From an endosymbiont of Escarpia spicata (GTDB taxonomy: Bacteria > Pseudomonadota > Gammaproteobacteria > Chromatiales > Chromatiaceae): a DNA stretch of 64,000 bases. Shown here in pieces: positions 26,264-35,120 of the stretch. The stretch spans positions 372,001 through 436,000 of the forward strand of contig QFXE01000021.1 of the NCBI GenBank assembly GCA_003349915.1. The letters run 5' to 3'. The position numbers and the translations under genes are program-made. Under the pieces are notes generated by a model. The model did not search any database and was not told where the DNA came from. It saw only the letters and a list, made by a program, of their open reading frames with translations. Numbering within the stretch: the stretch's first letter is position 1; every line of letters starts with the position of its first letter.

Positions 26264-27619
26264 TTAGTGAGGGGCTCCAGGCTTTTCGCTGTGTGGGAAA
26301 TAGCGTTCGATCAACCTCTGTTTCATCAACAGCTCCGTCGCCTCGAAGCACTCTGCCAGGGTCTGCCAGCAGAGATCCAGCGCCTCTTCAAGTGGCATGG
26401 AGACGCCTATATCCATGAAGCGCGCCTTAAAGAGCTTGCCGAATTTAAGCAGTTTATGGTCGAACGCGGAGAGCTCGAAGGCCATCGCCTGCTTCTGCTC
26501 GGCATCCTTTGCCTCCGAATAGAACCGGATCATGGTATTCATGATCTGGCCATGATCCTCCCGGGTCTCTTTGCCGATCACATGCTGTTTCAGGCGCGAG
26601 AGTGAACCGAAGGGATCGAGCACACCATTGTGCAGGTAGAACTGTCCCTCAGTGATGTAGCCGGTGTTGTCGGGCACCGGGTGGGTCACATCATCACCGG
26701 GCATGGTGGTGACCGAGAGAATGGTGACGGAGCCGCCCTGGGCATAGTCGCAGGCCTTCTCATAACGCCGCGCCAACTGGGAGTAGAGATCCCCCATGTA
26801 ACCCCGGTTGGAGGGCACCTGGTCCATGGCGATGCCCACCTCTTTCAGCGCATCGGCAAAAGCGGTCATGTCGGTGAGCAGCACCAGCACCCGCTTGCCC
26901 TCCTCAACCGCAAAACGTTCCGCGACAGCCAGCGCCATATCGGGGATCAACAGCCTTTCGACGATAGGGTCGGATGCCTGGTTGACATACATCACGGTGC
27001 GGGCGAAAACGCCGGCATCCTCGAAGGCGGTGCGAAAGAAGTGGTAGTCGTCAAAAATCAGCCCCATGCCGCCAAAGACCACAATATCGGCATCGGCCTG
27101 GATTCCGACCCGCGACAGAAAGCGGTTGAAGGGCTCACCTGAGACGGAGAAGATTGGGATCTTCTGACTCTCCACCAGGGAGTTGAAGACATCGATCATC
27201 GGCACATCGGTGCGGATCATCTTCGAGGCCAGCACCCGCCGCATCGGATTGACCGAGGGTCCGCCGATCGCCACCCGCGGATCATGACTCAGAGAGGGTC
27301 CCCCATCGATGGGCTCGCCGGTGCCGCGAAAGATCCGCCCGAGGATATTGCCGGAGTAGGTCGTCTCCATCGGATGACCGAGAAAGCGTACGGTGGATGC
27401 CGTTGAGACCCCTTTGGTACCGTTAAAAAGCTGTAGACTTACCTGGTCGTCCTGCATGCTGATGATCTGGGCGAGAGAGCGGCTCTCATCCCGATCCTCC
27501 ACCAGTGCAAGATCCCCAAAACAGATATCCTGGCCCGATCCCATCTCCGGAACCTGTACCTTGATGATGTCACCAACGATCTCGGTAATTCGAGAGTAGT
27601 GGGCGAGGCTCAGACTCAT
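26264..27619 (-). CDS. ntpB: V/A-type ATPase subunit B (regulatory/non-catalytic)
   Basis: A 451-residue non-catalytic hexamer subunit of the V1 head. Family-typical stretches are RITEIVGDIIKVQVPEM at the start, GRIFRGTGEPIDGGPSL, and VLLTDMTAFADALKEVG. The P-loop is degenerate (SVSGEPFNRF), as expected for B. I chose the ATG at 27619 because a GGAG site sits seven bases upstream; another ATG at 27631 overlaps that site. It is the first ATPase gene of the operon, which then reads D, I, K, E, DUF2764. Confidence 0.95.
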   Translation of the reverse strand: MSLSLAHYSRITEIVGDIIKVQVPEMGSGQDICFGDLALVEDRDESRSLAQIISMQDDQVSLQLFNGTKGVSTASTVRFLGHPMETTYSGNILGRIFRGTGEPIDGGPSLSHDPRVAIGGPSVNPMRRVLASKMIRTDVPMIDVFNSLVESQKIPIFSVSGEPFNRFLSRVGIQADADIVVFGGMGLIFDDYHFFRTAFEDAGVFARTVMYVNQASDPIVERLLIPDMALAVAERFAVEEGKRVLVLLTDMTAFADALKEVGIAMDQVPSNRGYMGDLYSQLARRYEKACDYAQGGSVTILSVTTMPGDDVTHPVPDNTGYITEGQFYLHNGVLDPFGSLSRLKQHVIGKETREDHGQIMNTMIRFYSEAKDAEQKQAMAFELSAFDHKLLKFGKLFKARFMDIGVSMPLEEALDLCWQTLAECFEATELLMKQRLIERYFPHSEKPGAPH

Positions 27620-27721
27620 GGCGTTCTCCATTGGCCGAACACTCTTTGTAACCGAAGAAATTGGCCCAGGCAAGCCCGTAGGCCTGATCAAGCTTACATT
27701 CAAAGGGATAGGTATGGCTGT

Positions 27722-28819
27722 TTAGTTCTGATTGGATTGTGTGAGAAATCGCCCAGTCGGCCAGATCTCTTTACTGAACAGCAGACGGGTCTTGAGGTTG
27801 GGGGAGCCGATAAACAGATCGTAGCCGCTCCTCTCCTCTGCCCCCCAACGACGTTTCTCCTCGTCGGCACCCATCAGAAAATCATAACCTTTGACCCCGG
27901 CATTAATACAATCTTCGATGACGAGGGTGCGCAATACCTCTCCCACCCCTGGCACAGCGTCAGAATTCAAGGCCTCCTGAAGCAGAAGATAGTGGTTGTT
28001 GTAGATAGTGCCGATCTGGATCGCCTCTATCTTCCCACCATCTGATATCGCCGCAAGCCTGAGCAAACCTTCATCGAAAACCCGCTGCACAAACAAACGG
28101 TAGAATTCTGCTTCATAGGGTTTGCGCCCTGCACCGCCCGCCAGGCTCCACCGTCGATCATGCAACTCAAACAACGCATCCAGGAATCCCGGCAGATCCG
28201 CCTTGTTGGTACAACGAATGATCTCCACGTCTTCTCTACAAAGAAGTGCAGACCGTTCGTCGCGTAATTCCTGCAGTCTTTCGCCAAAGAAATGCGCTTC
28301 GAACTGCGCCATCGTCTCAGGCAGGTCAAAGTAGCCGAAGCGGGTGGCTCTGTAGCGATGGGGTAAGCCGCCTGCCTGACAGGCGCTACTGATGTTTTCA
28401 ATGTTGCCGGTCCAACCGGTCATGTGCGGCATCCAGATGGTATCCCATCTCCCATTGACCTTGAGCAGTGCGCTGACAATCGCCTGCACCGCCTCTTTTT
28501 CCACATGCCGAGACACAATCCAGTCAGGGTACTCCGCGCCGGTGGCATAGTCCGCCATGACCCGAAGCGTCCTGAAGGAGACCAGATTCAGCAGACGCAA
28601 CTCTGCCATATAAAAAGGGGCCAAACCCACGAGGTCACCCTTGTCATCTCTCACCACAACGACAAAGGACTCCACTGCCTCACGGACCGCCTCCCGCCAG
28701 GCCTGGATCCAGTCCCAGGTAAGAAAAACCGTATCCGCCCAGGAGTTTTTCAGCAACGCATCCCAGCCTTCCTTGAGCTGATCAAAATCTGACCAGCGGC
28801 TAATTATTTGGGATTTCAT
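27722..28819 (-). CDS. GNAT/FemAB-like acyltransferase
   Basis: 365 residues from the ATG at 28819. The protein has the two-lobed GNAT layout of the CelD/BioF2-like acetyltransferases. The N-terminal lobe has FLTWDWIQAWREAV and LVGLAPFYMAELRL. The C-terminal lobe carries the acceptor-binding pattern LFELHDRRWSLAGGAGRKPY and the core VGEVLRTLVIEDCINAGVKG, followed by DFLMGADEEKRRWG. Such enzymes modify envelope polysaccharide or peptidyl substrates; the substrate here is unknown. It lies just upstream of ntpB on the same strand, 102 bases apart, and could share its transcript. Confidence 0.75.
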   Translation of the reverse strand: MKSQIISRWSDFDQLKEGWDALLKNSWADTVFLTWDWIQAWREAVREAVESFVVVVRDDKGDLVGLAPFYMAELRLLNLVSFRTLRVMADYATGAEYPDWIVSRHVEKEAVQAIVSALLKVNGRWDTIWMPHMTGWTGNIENISSACQAGGLPHRYRATRFGYFDLPETMAQFEAHFFGERLQELRDERSALLCREDVEIIRCTNKADLPGFLDALFELHDRRWSLAGGAGRKPYEAEFYRLFVQRVFDEGLLRLAAISDGGKIEAIQIGTIYNNHYLLLQEALNSDAVPGVGEVLRTLVIEDCINAGVKGYDFLMGADEEKRRWGAEERSGYDLFIGSPNLKTRLLFSKEIWPTGRFLTQSNQN

Positions 28820-29021
28820 ATTGGTTGAGGTTCCACTCCAGACCTTCGTGGTGGACGAATAATCGTTGATAGCCCATCTATTGTAATGACCAAAAGCTAC
28901 GCTGTAACGTTTTGATCGGCCACTATCCAATCTGATTTTTGATTTACACAAGTACGGAGGGGGGACGGCGCCTGGATGGCTGTGGGTAGAGTCCTGTTAC
29001 TGAACAATCTGGAAAATCAAA

Positions 29022-29483
29022 TCATCCCAGCAGTAGCGAGATGGTTCTGGCTGTCCACTGCTCCTGACCAAGTGCAGGTTTTCCCATGCTGTTCCACAAT
29101 TCAGCCATCTGCTCCATCGAAACAGAATTTTCTCTCAACTCAATGATTTCCCGGCGCAAAGAGCCGATATAGCGATCCTTGCCCACAAGACCAATCAGCC
29201 GGTCATAGTCCATTTCAACATCATTCTCTTCAGCGAGTCTGTCCATGACATCCTCCACCATGTGGTCCTGAATGAGCGCGATCGCCGATTCCACCAGTGC
29301 CTCATCGGGATCGGCTTCTGTCCCAGGCATGACCATCTCAATCCCGCCGCTCCCTCTTTTTTGCCAGCTTTCCACTGCATCCTGCACATGTTCCGATGCA
29401 AGATGTGGAAAACGCTTCATCAAGCGCTCCAGATGGTCGACCGCCTCATCCGCGATCATCAAAAAACGGTGGTCCGAACTCAT
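29022..29483 (-). CDS. Conserved-looking acidic protein, unknown function
   Basis: 153 residues, strongly acidic and predicted mostly helical, with no signal peptide or membrane helix. Notable parts are DEAVDHLERLMKRFPHLASE, DPDEALVESAIALIQDHM and VGKDRYIGSLRREIIELREN. The ATG at 29483 is chosen (GAAGG site); a TTG five codons upstream is possible. It is divergent from queD. I cannot assign a function. Confidence 0.65.
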   Translation of the reverse strand: MSSDHRFLMIADEAVDHLERLMKRFPHLASEHVQDAVESWQKRGSGGIEMVMPGTEADPDEALVESAIALIQDHMVEDVMDRLAEENDVEMDYDRLIGLVGKDRYIGSLRREIIELRENSVSMEQMAELWNSMGKPALGQEQWTARTISLLLG

Positions 29484-29692
29484 GCCTTCACTCTCCAATG
29501 TTATCGGCCAGGATTTCAGGGACGCAAAAAGAGCAAGTCCCTCAAACTATAGCGGTGAATCCATGATTTTCTTTAATGGTTTCCAAGAGGGACGCTGTAG
29601 ACGTAATTATCACATGGACAGAGCACTGGCAGTGGCGGGCACTTAAATCAGGCCTTATACTCCAGCCTCTTTCAGATCAAGATACCGCTGAC

Positions 29693-30106
29693 ATGTACAC
29701 CGTCACCAAAGAGATCCATTTCTGCTACGGGCACCGCCTGCTCAACCACAAAGGCAAGTGCCGTTATCTGCATGGCCACAACGCCACTGCGGTGATTCGT
29801 CTGGAGAGCAGCGAACTGGACGAGATAGGCATGGTCTGCGACTTCAGCGATATCGGGGATTTCGTCAAGCAGTGGATCGACAGCGAGCTCGACCACAACA
29901 TGCTGATGCATCAGGACGATCCGATCCTGCCCACGCTGCAGGCCGCCGGAGAACGGGTCTATGTAATGAAAAACAATCCCACTGCCGAAAATATCGCCCG
30001 CCTGATCTTTGATCAGGTTGCAAAGGGGGGATTTCCCGTCGTCGAAGTGGCAATCTACGAAACCGACAGCGCCCTGGCCAGCTATCGCCGCCCATCAGGT
30101 CAATAA
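29693..30106 (+). CDS. queD: 6-carboxytetrahydropterin synthase (QueD/PTPS family)
   Basis: 137 residues from the ATG at 29693. The enzyme converts dihydroneopterin triphosphate to 6-carboxytetrahydropterin in queuosine/7-deazaguanine synthesis. The zinc histidines are in HFCYGHRL and YLHGHN, the catalytic Cys is in KGKCRYLHGH, the second catalytic triad is within SELDHNMLM, and the substrate Glu is in VAIYETDSAL. Length is normal for QueD. It is followed by a hairpin shared with amtB. Confidence 0.93.
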   Translation: MYTVTKEIHFCYGHRLLNHKGKCRYLHGHNATAVIRLESSELDEIGMVCDFSDIGDFVKQWIDSELDHNMLMHQDDPILPTLQAAGERVYVMKNNPTAENIARLIFDQVAKGGFPVVEVAIYETDSALASYRRPSGQ

Positions 30107-30112
30107 CGGGCC

Positions 30113-30147
30113 AAAAAAAACCCGCCGGACCATAGGCCCGGCGGGTT
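30113..30147 (-). terminator. Terminator between queD and amtB
   Basis: Perfect eight-base stem CCCGCCGG/CCGGCGGG with loop ACCATAGG, flanked on the left by eight A residues. Read on the - strand it is a classical intrinsic terminator for amtB. On the + strand it lacks a strong U-run, so it would stop queD transcripts less well. Confidence 0.88.
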
Positions 30148-30171
30148 GCCGCTTTACTGAAACGAACCCGG

Positions 30172-31482
30172 TCAGATATCGTAACCGCGCTCTTCGTGCA
30201 GTGCGACATCCAGGCCTTGGATCTCGTCCTCTTCTGTGACCCGCAGCCCAACCAGCTTGTCCACCAGCTTGAGAATGACGTAGCTCACCACTGCGGTAAA
30301 AACAATAGTCGCCACCACACCGATAAACTGGACATAGACCTGCCCCCCTATGGTTTCGATGCCCTCAGCGAAACCATAACCGGAGAAAACCCCAAGGGAT
30401 GTGGCAGAGAAGACGCCCGCCAGCAAGGTACCCATGATACCGCCGACACCATGCACCGGAAAAACATCCAGTGAATCATCAATCTTCAACACCTGCTTGA
30501 GATAGTTGGTGGCCGAGAAACAGACAGCCCCCGCCAGCAGACCGATAATCAAGGCACCACCGGGACCTACAAAACCGGACGCCGGCGTAATGGTGCCGAG
30601 ACCGGCCACCATACCTGTAACCGCACCCAATGCACTGGGTTTGCCGAACTTGATCCACTCCCGAACCACCCAGGTTATAGCCCCCATGGCAGCGGAGATG
30701 TGAGTCACCAATATCGCCATCGCGGCACTCCCATCGGATGCCAGCGCGCTGCCGCCATTGAAGCCAAACCAGCCGACCCAGAGCATACCGGCGCCGGTAA
30801 CCGTCATGGTCATATTGTGCGGCATCATCGCGGCGGAACCGAATCCCTTACGCGGCCCCAGCACCATGGCTGCAACGAGCGCCGCCACACCCGCAGTGAT
30901 ATGCACCACTGTGCCACCGGCAAAATCGTAAAGCCCCATAGCGCCCAGCCAGCCACCACCCCAGACCCAATGGGTCACGGGAATGTAGACCAATATCAAC
31001 CAGACCGTACTGAAGATCAGCATGGCTGAAAATTTCATTCGCTCTGCATAACCGCCAATGATCAGCGCCGGGGTGATAATTGCGAAGGTCATCTGAAACA
31101 TCATGAAAAGGGATTCAGGAATGTCACCTGAGAGCGTCTCTTTGCCGACACCGGAGAGCATGACCTTACTGAAGTCACCGATCCAGGCATTCCCCTCACC
31201 AAATGCCAGACTGTAGCCAAAGAGGAACCAGATGATGCTGGCAACACCCGCGATCGCAAAACACTGCATCAACACAGACAGCACGTTCTTGGTACGCACC
31301 AACCCACCATAGAACAGTGCCAGGCCCGGCAGGGTCATAAACAGCACCAGTGCGGTGGTAGTCATGATCCAGCCGGTATTGGCACTGTTCATGACAGCTT
31401 CTTCCGCCACGGCCATGGCCGGAATCGACATCAGGGCCATCACCCCAAGCGCCGCTCTAATTGATCTGTTTACGATTGACAT
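30172..31482 (-). CDS. amtB: Ammonium transporter AmtB
   Basis: A 436-residue inner-membrane trimeric ammonia channel with a cleavable signal peptide (SIPAMAVAEE) and eleven further membrane helices. The twin pore histidines appear in GGTVVHITAG and FPVHGVGGIMG, and the conserved FFGYSLAF-like segment is present as FLFGYSLAFGEG. The gene has a sigma-54 promoter and an NtrC site upstream. There is no adjacent glnK, its usual partner; a PII gene would have to be elsewhere. Confidence 0.96.
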   Translation of the reverse strand: MSIVNRSIRAALGVMALMSIPAMAVAEEAVMNSANTGWIMTTTALVLFMTLPGLALFYGGLVRTKNVLSVLMQCFAIAGVASIIWFLFGYSLAFGEGNAWIGDFSKVMLSGVGKETLSGDIPESLFMMFQMTFAIITPALIIGGYAERMKFSAMLIFSTVWLILVYIPVTHWVWGGGWLGAMGLYDFAGGTVVHITAGVAALVAAMVLGPRKGFGSAAMMPHNMTMTVTGAGMLWVGWFGFNGGSALASDGSAAMAILVTHISAAMGAITWVVREWIKFGKPSALGAVTGMVAGLGTITPASGFVGPGGALIIGLLAGAVCFSATNYLKQVLKIDDSLDVFPVHGVGGIMGTLLAGVFSATSLGVFSGYGFAEGIETIGGQVYVQFIGVVATIVFTAVVSYVILKLVDKLVGLRVTEEDEIQGLDVALHEERGYDI

Positions 31483-31555
31483 TGTTTACACCTATTTCGA
31501 ACAAGTTTTATTTTGAGACTTAATTTCGTTTACTGCTTTGAATTGGTGCCTACTA

Positions 31556-31572
31556 AAGCAATAATTATGCCT
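31556..31572 (-). promoter_or_regulatory. Sigma-54 promoter of amtB
   Basis: On the - strand the sequence AGGCATAATTATTGCT has the GG-N10-GC spacing (GG at 31571/31570, GC at 31559/31558) and matches TGGCAYRNNNNTTGCW except at its first base. Transcription would start about 65 bases before the amtB ATG. Confidence 0.78.
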
Positions 31573-31637
31573 TCACAAAAAACACGAATAATTACATGGA
31601 GTTAAGCCGAGCAGAACATCTTTTCATCTCGCCACTT

Positions 31638-31654
31638 TGCACGTACATGGTGCA
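31638..31654. promoter_or_regulatory. NtrC binding site upstream of amtB
   Basis: TGCACGTACATGGTGCA fits the NtrC palindrome TGCACC-N5-GGTGCA with one mismatch. It lies about 90-105 bases upstream of the predicted sigma-54 start. A further half site, TGCACC, occurs at 31668-31673. It implies activation of amtB under nitrogen limitation. Confidence 0.75.
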
Positions 31655-31704
31655 AAAACGAACAGCTTGCACCATATTGACTCATGATTGCGTTCCGATG
31701 ACGC

Positions 31705-31745
31705 AAAAAAAAGCCCCACGGCTCAGATTGAGTCGCGGGGCTTTT
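31705..31745 (-). terminator. Terminator of the tRNA-Met transcript
   Basis: Hairpin AGCCCC ... GGGGCT with internal CTCA/TGAG pairing; on the - strand eight U follow. It begins a few bases after the tRNA 3' end. Confidence 0.9.
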
Positions 31746-31750
31746 CAGTA

Positions 31751-31827
31751 TGGTAGCAAGGGGCAGATTTGAACTGCCGACCCCCGCATTATGAGTGCGG
31801 TGCTCTAACCAGCTGAGCTACCTTGCC
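31751..31827 (-). tRNA. tRNA-Met(CAU), elongator type
   Basis: A 77-base cloverleaf on the - strand starting GGCAAGGTAGCTCAG, with anticodon loop CTCATAA (anticodon CAU), T-loop GTTCAAATC and encoded CCA end. The body resembles E. coli metT rather than the initiator tRNA or ileX. Base pair 1-72 is G-U, a small deviation from the usual G-C. A terminator follows directly. Assignment as Met rather than Ile2 (lysidine) is by overall resemblance. Confidence 0.88.
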
Positions 31828-31905
31828 AATTTTATTGCCGCAGAACACTGCGAAGGCCCGGAAGAATACTGATGCAACCAAATCATGTCAACTGCCTGGC
31901 ATTTT

Positions 31906-32997
31906 TCAGACATTAAAACGGAAGTGGATAACATCCCCATCCTTGACAACATACTCCTTGCCTTCCGAGCGCAGCCGGCCTGCATCTCTGGCGCCCTGCT
32001 CGCCCCGGAACTCGACAAAATCGTCGTAGGCAACGACCTCGGCGCGTATGAAACCCCGCTCAAAGTCGGTGTGAATCACGCCGGCCGCCTGGGGCGCCGT
32101 CGCGCTGGCTGAGATGGTCCAGGCTCGCACCTCTTTTTCACCTGCGGTGAAGTAGGTTTCCAGCCCCAGAAGATGATAGCCAGCCCGTACCACCCGATTC
32201 AGTCCCGGCTCATCCAGACCCAAATCCGTCAGAAACGCCTCCCGATCTTCCTCGTCCAGCTCTACGATCTCCGCCTCGATGGCAGCGCAGACCGGCACCA
32301 CATCGGCACCCTCAGCTTCTGCAATCTCACGAGCACTGTCCAGATGCGGATTGTTCTCGAAGCCCTCTTCATCGACGTTGGCGATGTAGAACACCGGCTT
32401 GATGGTGAGCAGAAACAGATCCCGCAGTTCCAGCAACTCATCGTCCGAAAGCGCCATGGAGCGTACCGCACGGCCTTCATCCAGGTGATCACGAACGCGC
32501 TCCAACAGTGCCTTACGCGCCAGTATTTTTTTATCTCCGGTCTTCGCCTGACGGGCAGTCTTGTCCAGTGCCTTCTCAACGGATTCGAGATCGGCCAGCG
32601 CCAACTCCGTATTGATCACCTCAATATCTGCCAATGGGTTGATCTTACCGGCAACATGAACCACGTCGTCATTCTCAAAACAGCGCACGACTTGGGCAAC
32701 TGCGTCGGTCTCGCGGATATTTGCCAGGAATTTATTTCCTAGTCCTTCACCTTTGGAGGCCCCGGCAACCAGACCGGCAATATCGACGAATTGCATTGTG
32801 GTGGGAAGAATATTCTGCGGTTTGACGATTTCGGCAATCACATCGAGCCGGAAATCAGGCAGGGGAACCACCCCTATATTGGGATCGATAGTGCAGAACG
32901 GATAGTTTTCAGCCGCAATAGTCGCTTTGGTCAGTGCATTGAAGAGGGTGGATTTGCCGACATTCGGCAGGCCCACGATGCCGCATTTAAATCCCAT
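31906..32997 (-). CDS. ychF: Redox-regulated ATPase YchF (Obg-family)
   Basis: A 363-residue translation-associated P-loop ATPase that binds ribosomes. The N-terminus [19 protein letters not shown] contains the G1 loop. The G3 region is [19 protein letters not shown], and the NVDE motif of YchF replaces NKxD, explaining its ATP preference. The C-terminal TGS domain ends with [18 protein letters not shown]. pth, its frequent neighbour, is not seen here. Confidence 0.97.
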   Translation of the reverse strand: MGFKCGIVGLPNVGKSTLFNALTKATIAAENYPFCTIDPNIGVVPLPDFRLDVIAEIVKPQNILPTTMQFVDIAGLVAGASKGEGLGNKFLANIRETDAVAQVVRCFENDDVVHVAGKINPLADIEVINTELALADLESVEKALDKTARQAKTGDKKILARKALLERVRDHLDEGRAVRSMALSDDELLELRDLFLLTIKPVFYIANVDEEGFENNPHLDSAREIAEAEGADVVPVCAAIEAEIVELDEEDREAFLTDLGLDEPGLNRVVRAGYHLLGLETYFTAGEKEVRAWTISASATAPQAAGVIHTDFERGFIRAEVVAYDDFVEFRGEQGARDAGRLRSEGKEYVVKDGDVIHFRFNV

Positions 32998-33069
32998 GGT
33001 CTGATATCCCGCTAAAAATTAGCGGCAAGGATACCGGAAAGATTAAACGGGTTTCCAGTCGGATTGAAA

Positions 33070-33375
33070 TTACTGGATTGTGAACAAGGCGGAAAAATTG
33101 GCAATTCTCAGGATATCCTGGATCGCTTCATTACCATTTACCAGCACCACACTGCCCGGCTTTTTACTGCTATGCTCCCGCAACTGCAGCAACATCCCCA
33201 TCGCGGAGCTGTCCATATATTCTGCATGGGAGAGATCCACGATATATTCCTTCTCACCCTTTGGCTGTTCCTTGTAGGCCTTGATGAAATCCTGGTGAGT
33301 TGAAAAATCAAACCTTCCGGTAACGGCAATCGTCACCTTTGAACCATCACTTGAAAGAGACTTGTTAATCGACAT
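33070..33375 (-). CDS. STAS-domain protein (anti-sigma-factor-antagonist type)
   Basis: A 101-residue lone STAS domain. The phosphorylatable Ser region is EYMDSSAMGMLLQL, as in SpoIIAA-like proteins, and the strand IVDLSHAEYMDSS precedes it. Neighbouring STAS proteins (33396-33716) and receptor genes suggest that it is part of the chemosensory module, possibly as a phosphorylation-dependent partner switch. No anti-sigma kinase or PP2C phosphatase gene is seen nearby. It is the last gene of the - strand cluster. Confidence 0.85.
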   Translation of the reverse strand: MSINKSLSSDGSKVTIAVTGRFDFSTHQDFIKAYKEQPKGEKEYIVDLSHAEYMDSSAMGMLLQLREHSSKKPGSVVLVNGNEAIQDILRIANFSALFTIQ

Positions 33376-33395
33376 ATGTCCTCCTGTAACCCGGC

Positions 33396-33716
33396 CTAAG
33401 CTGCCTGGGGTCTTTTGAGTTTAAAAAGATTGTCAAAACACGAGACGTTCAGAATCTGTCCGATCTCATCATTGAAGCCAATGAGCGTAATATCCGCTTT
33501 ATCTCCACCCGCTCGCTCGCGCAGCATCAGCAACATACCCAAGGCGGAACTATCCATATAAGGGACATTCGACAGATCGATCTCATACCGACGGTAAGGG
33601 GCATCCTCTATCGTATAGGCATTGCGAAAATCCGCATGCTGCGAAAAATCAAACCGCCCATTGATCGATATCCGGACAAGCTGTCCATCACCTGAAGTTT
33701 TTGCAATAACCGCCAT
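33396..33716 (-). CDS. STAS-domain protein, paralogue of the neighbouring one
   Basis: 106 residues from the ATG at 33716 (TTGGAAA site). The Ser region is PYMDSSALGMLLMLRERAGG. The overall sequence matches the following 101-residue STAS protein at RFDFSxHxDF, xYxIDLSxxxYMDSSAxGMLLxLRE and a similar end, so the pair arose by tandem duplication. It lies 57 bases after the receptor-like gene at 33774 on the same strand. Confidence 0.85.
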   Translation of the reverse strand: MAVIAKTSGDGQLVRISINGRFDFSQHADFRNAYTIEDAPYRRYEIDLSNVPYMDSSALGMLLMLRERAGGDKADITLIGFNDEIGQILNVSCFDNLFKLKRPQAA

Positions 33717-33773
33717 GAATTTCCAACAAATACATCTGTGAGCCGACGGCCCCACTACCCGGCCCCGTCAACA

Positions 33774-34985
33774 CTAAAATAACTCCACATCACCCTCGTC
33801 CATGGATGTCTGATCCACCGGCTTGTGCGCCTGTTCCTGCGAGAATTCTTCATGGATCATGACCCGCAACTGCCCCATTTTCACTGCGAATGTTTCGGCA
33901 CTGCCAGCCGGATCCTGCATCATGCCATCAATGTCCGACTGTACACGCCTGAAAATCTCATTCAGGCGCCCAATATGGTGTTCACTATAACCCGCCAATT
34001 GCCGGACAATGTCTTCAAACTGCAGCGAGCGTACCGCGTCGCCCACCAGGTAGTTGATCCGACCGGACATCTCGGAGACCTGAGAGAGATGCAAAGCTGT
34101 GCTTTCATTCATCTGACCGATCTGCTCCATCATCTCATCAACCTTGGATTTGGACTGAATCGCAAAAGTCATATCCTTGGAGGCAAGTTTTGCCACCGAA
34201 TCCTTCGCCTCGGAAATACTATCGCGGGAACCGACAATGACCTCACGTATCTCGTCGTTGAAACGGTTTGAACGCTGCGAGAGCTTGCGCACCTCGTCGG
34301 CCACCACCGCAAAGCCCCGCCCAGCCTCTCCGGCGCGAGCCGCTTCTATGGCCGCATTCAGCGCAAGCAGGTTGGTCTGATCGGCAATCATCTTGACATC
34401 GTTCAGCAGCGCATCGGCCTTATCCATCTGGGATGCCATATCCTCGATGGTTTCCACCATATACATGGTGTTTTGGCTGATCTCCACAACATGAGTGACA
34501 AAAAACCGCAGAACCTTGTCTGTCTCTTGGGCAAATTCCGCAAACGACACCCGCCCACTCTCATTTTCGATATTGTCCGCAACATTAGCCAGCATCGCCT
34601 GAACCATGTCCAACTGGGCCTGGGATTGATCGTTTATGCCATTGAAACTGCCTTGCAGAGTACCGACGGCATCGCCAACCAGCGATCGAATCTGGCTCAG
34701 CTCACTCTCCAGAGACCCAGTCAAACCACCGACACCGGTTTGCAGATCATCTGCCAACCCCTGCATTTCGGAGGCAAGTGCTGATCCACCTTCGGTTGCA
34801 CTCAGGGCTTGCGCCTTGTCCCGATCCGCTTGGTAGAGCCGGTGGTGCTGTAGCCCCCATAAGGCAGTCAACGTCATAAAAGCACCCACTTCAAACCAGC
34901 CTGAACCTAGCGCCAGCACGGCGACAAACAGCACCACGCTGGCCAGATAGGGTATCCAATGGGTTTTCAGATATTCGGCTTTCAC
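33774..34985 (-). CDS. Receptor-like protein: MCP signalling core plus CheZ-like motif and VELF tail
   Basis: 403 residues. Two closely spaced hydrophobic segments ([20 protein letters not shown], about 11-30, and [15 protein letters not shown]) have almost no periplasmic domain between them. A short MCP hairpin follows with the receptor tip [20 protein letters not shown] (about residues 205-224). Residues 321-330 read [10 protein letters not shown], containing D325-x3-Q329. This spacing and context match the catalytic D/Q of CheZ. The last residues are GDVELF, shared with CheD and the CheZ-like protein of this cluster. It may combine signalling with CheY-P dephosphorylation; this is inference. 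Confidence 0.8.
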   Translation of the reverse strand: MKAEYLKTHWIPYLASVVLFVAVLALGSGWFEVGAFMTLTALWGLQHHRLYQADRDKAQALSATEGGSALASEMQGLADDLQTGVGGLTGSLESELSQIRSLVGDAVGTLQGSFNGINDQSQAQLDMVQAMLANVADNIENESGRVSFAEFAQETDKVLRFFVTHVVEISQNTMYMVETIEDMASQMDKADALLNDVKMIADQTNLLALNAAIEAARAGEAGRGFAVVADEVRKLSQRSNRFNDEIREVIVGSRDSISEAKDSVAKLASKDMTFAIQSKSKVDEMMEQIGQMNESTALHLSQVSEMSGRINYLVGDAVRSLQFEDIVRQLAGYSEHHIGRLNEIFRRVQSDIDGMMQDPAGSAETFAVKMGQLRVMIHEEFSQEQAHKPVDQTSMDEGDVELF

Positions 34986-35120
34986 TCTACAACGTCCAGT
35001 TTCAAAAAATGCAACCCGTTACAGCTGGTTTGACTTGCCGGGCTCTTTACCACTTATCGGCGATACCGGAAAAAACCTTAGCCTCTTTTTGAAATCGGTC
35101 AGCAAATATCATCCCGGACA

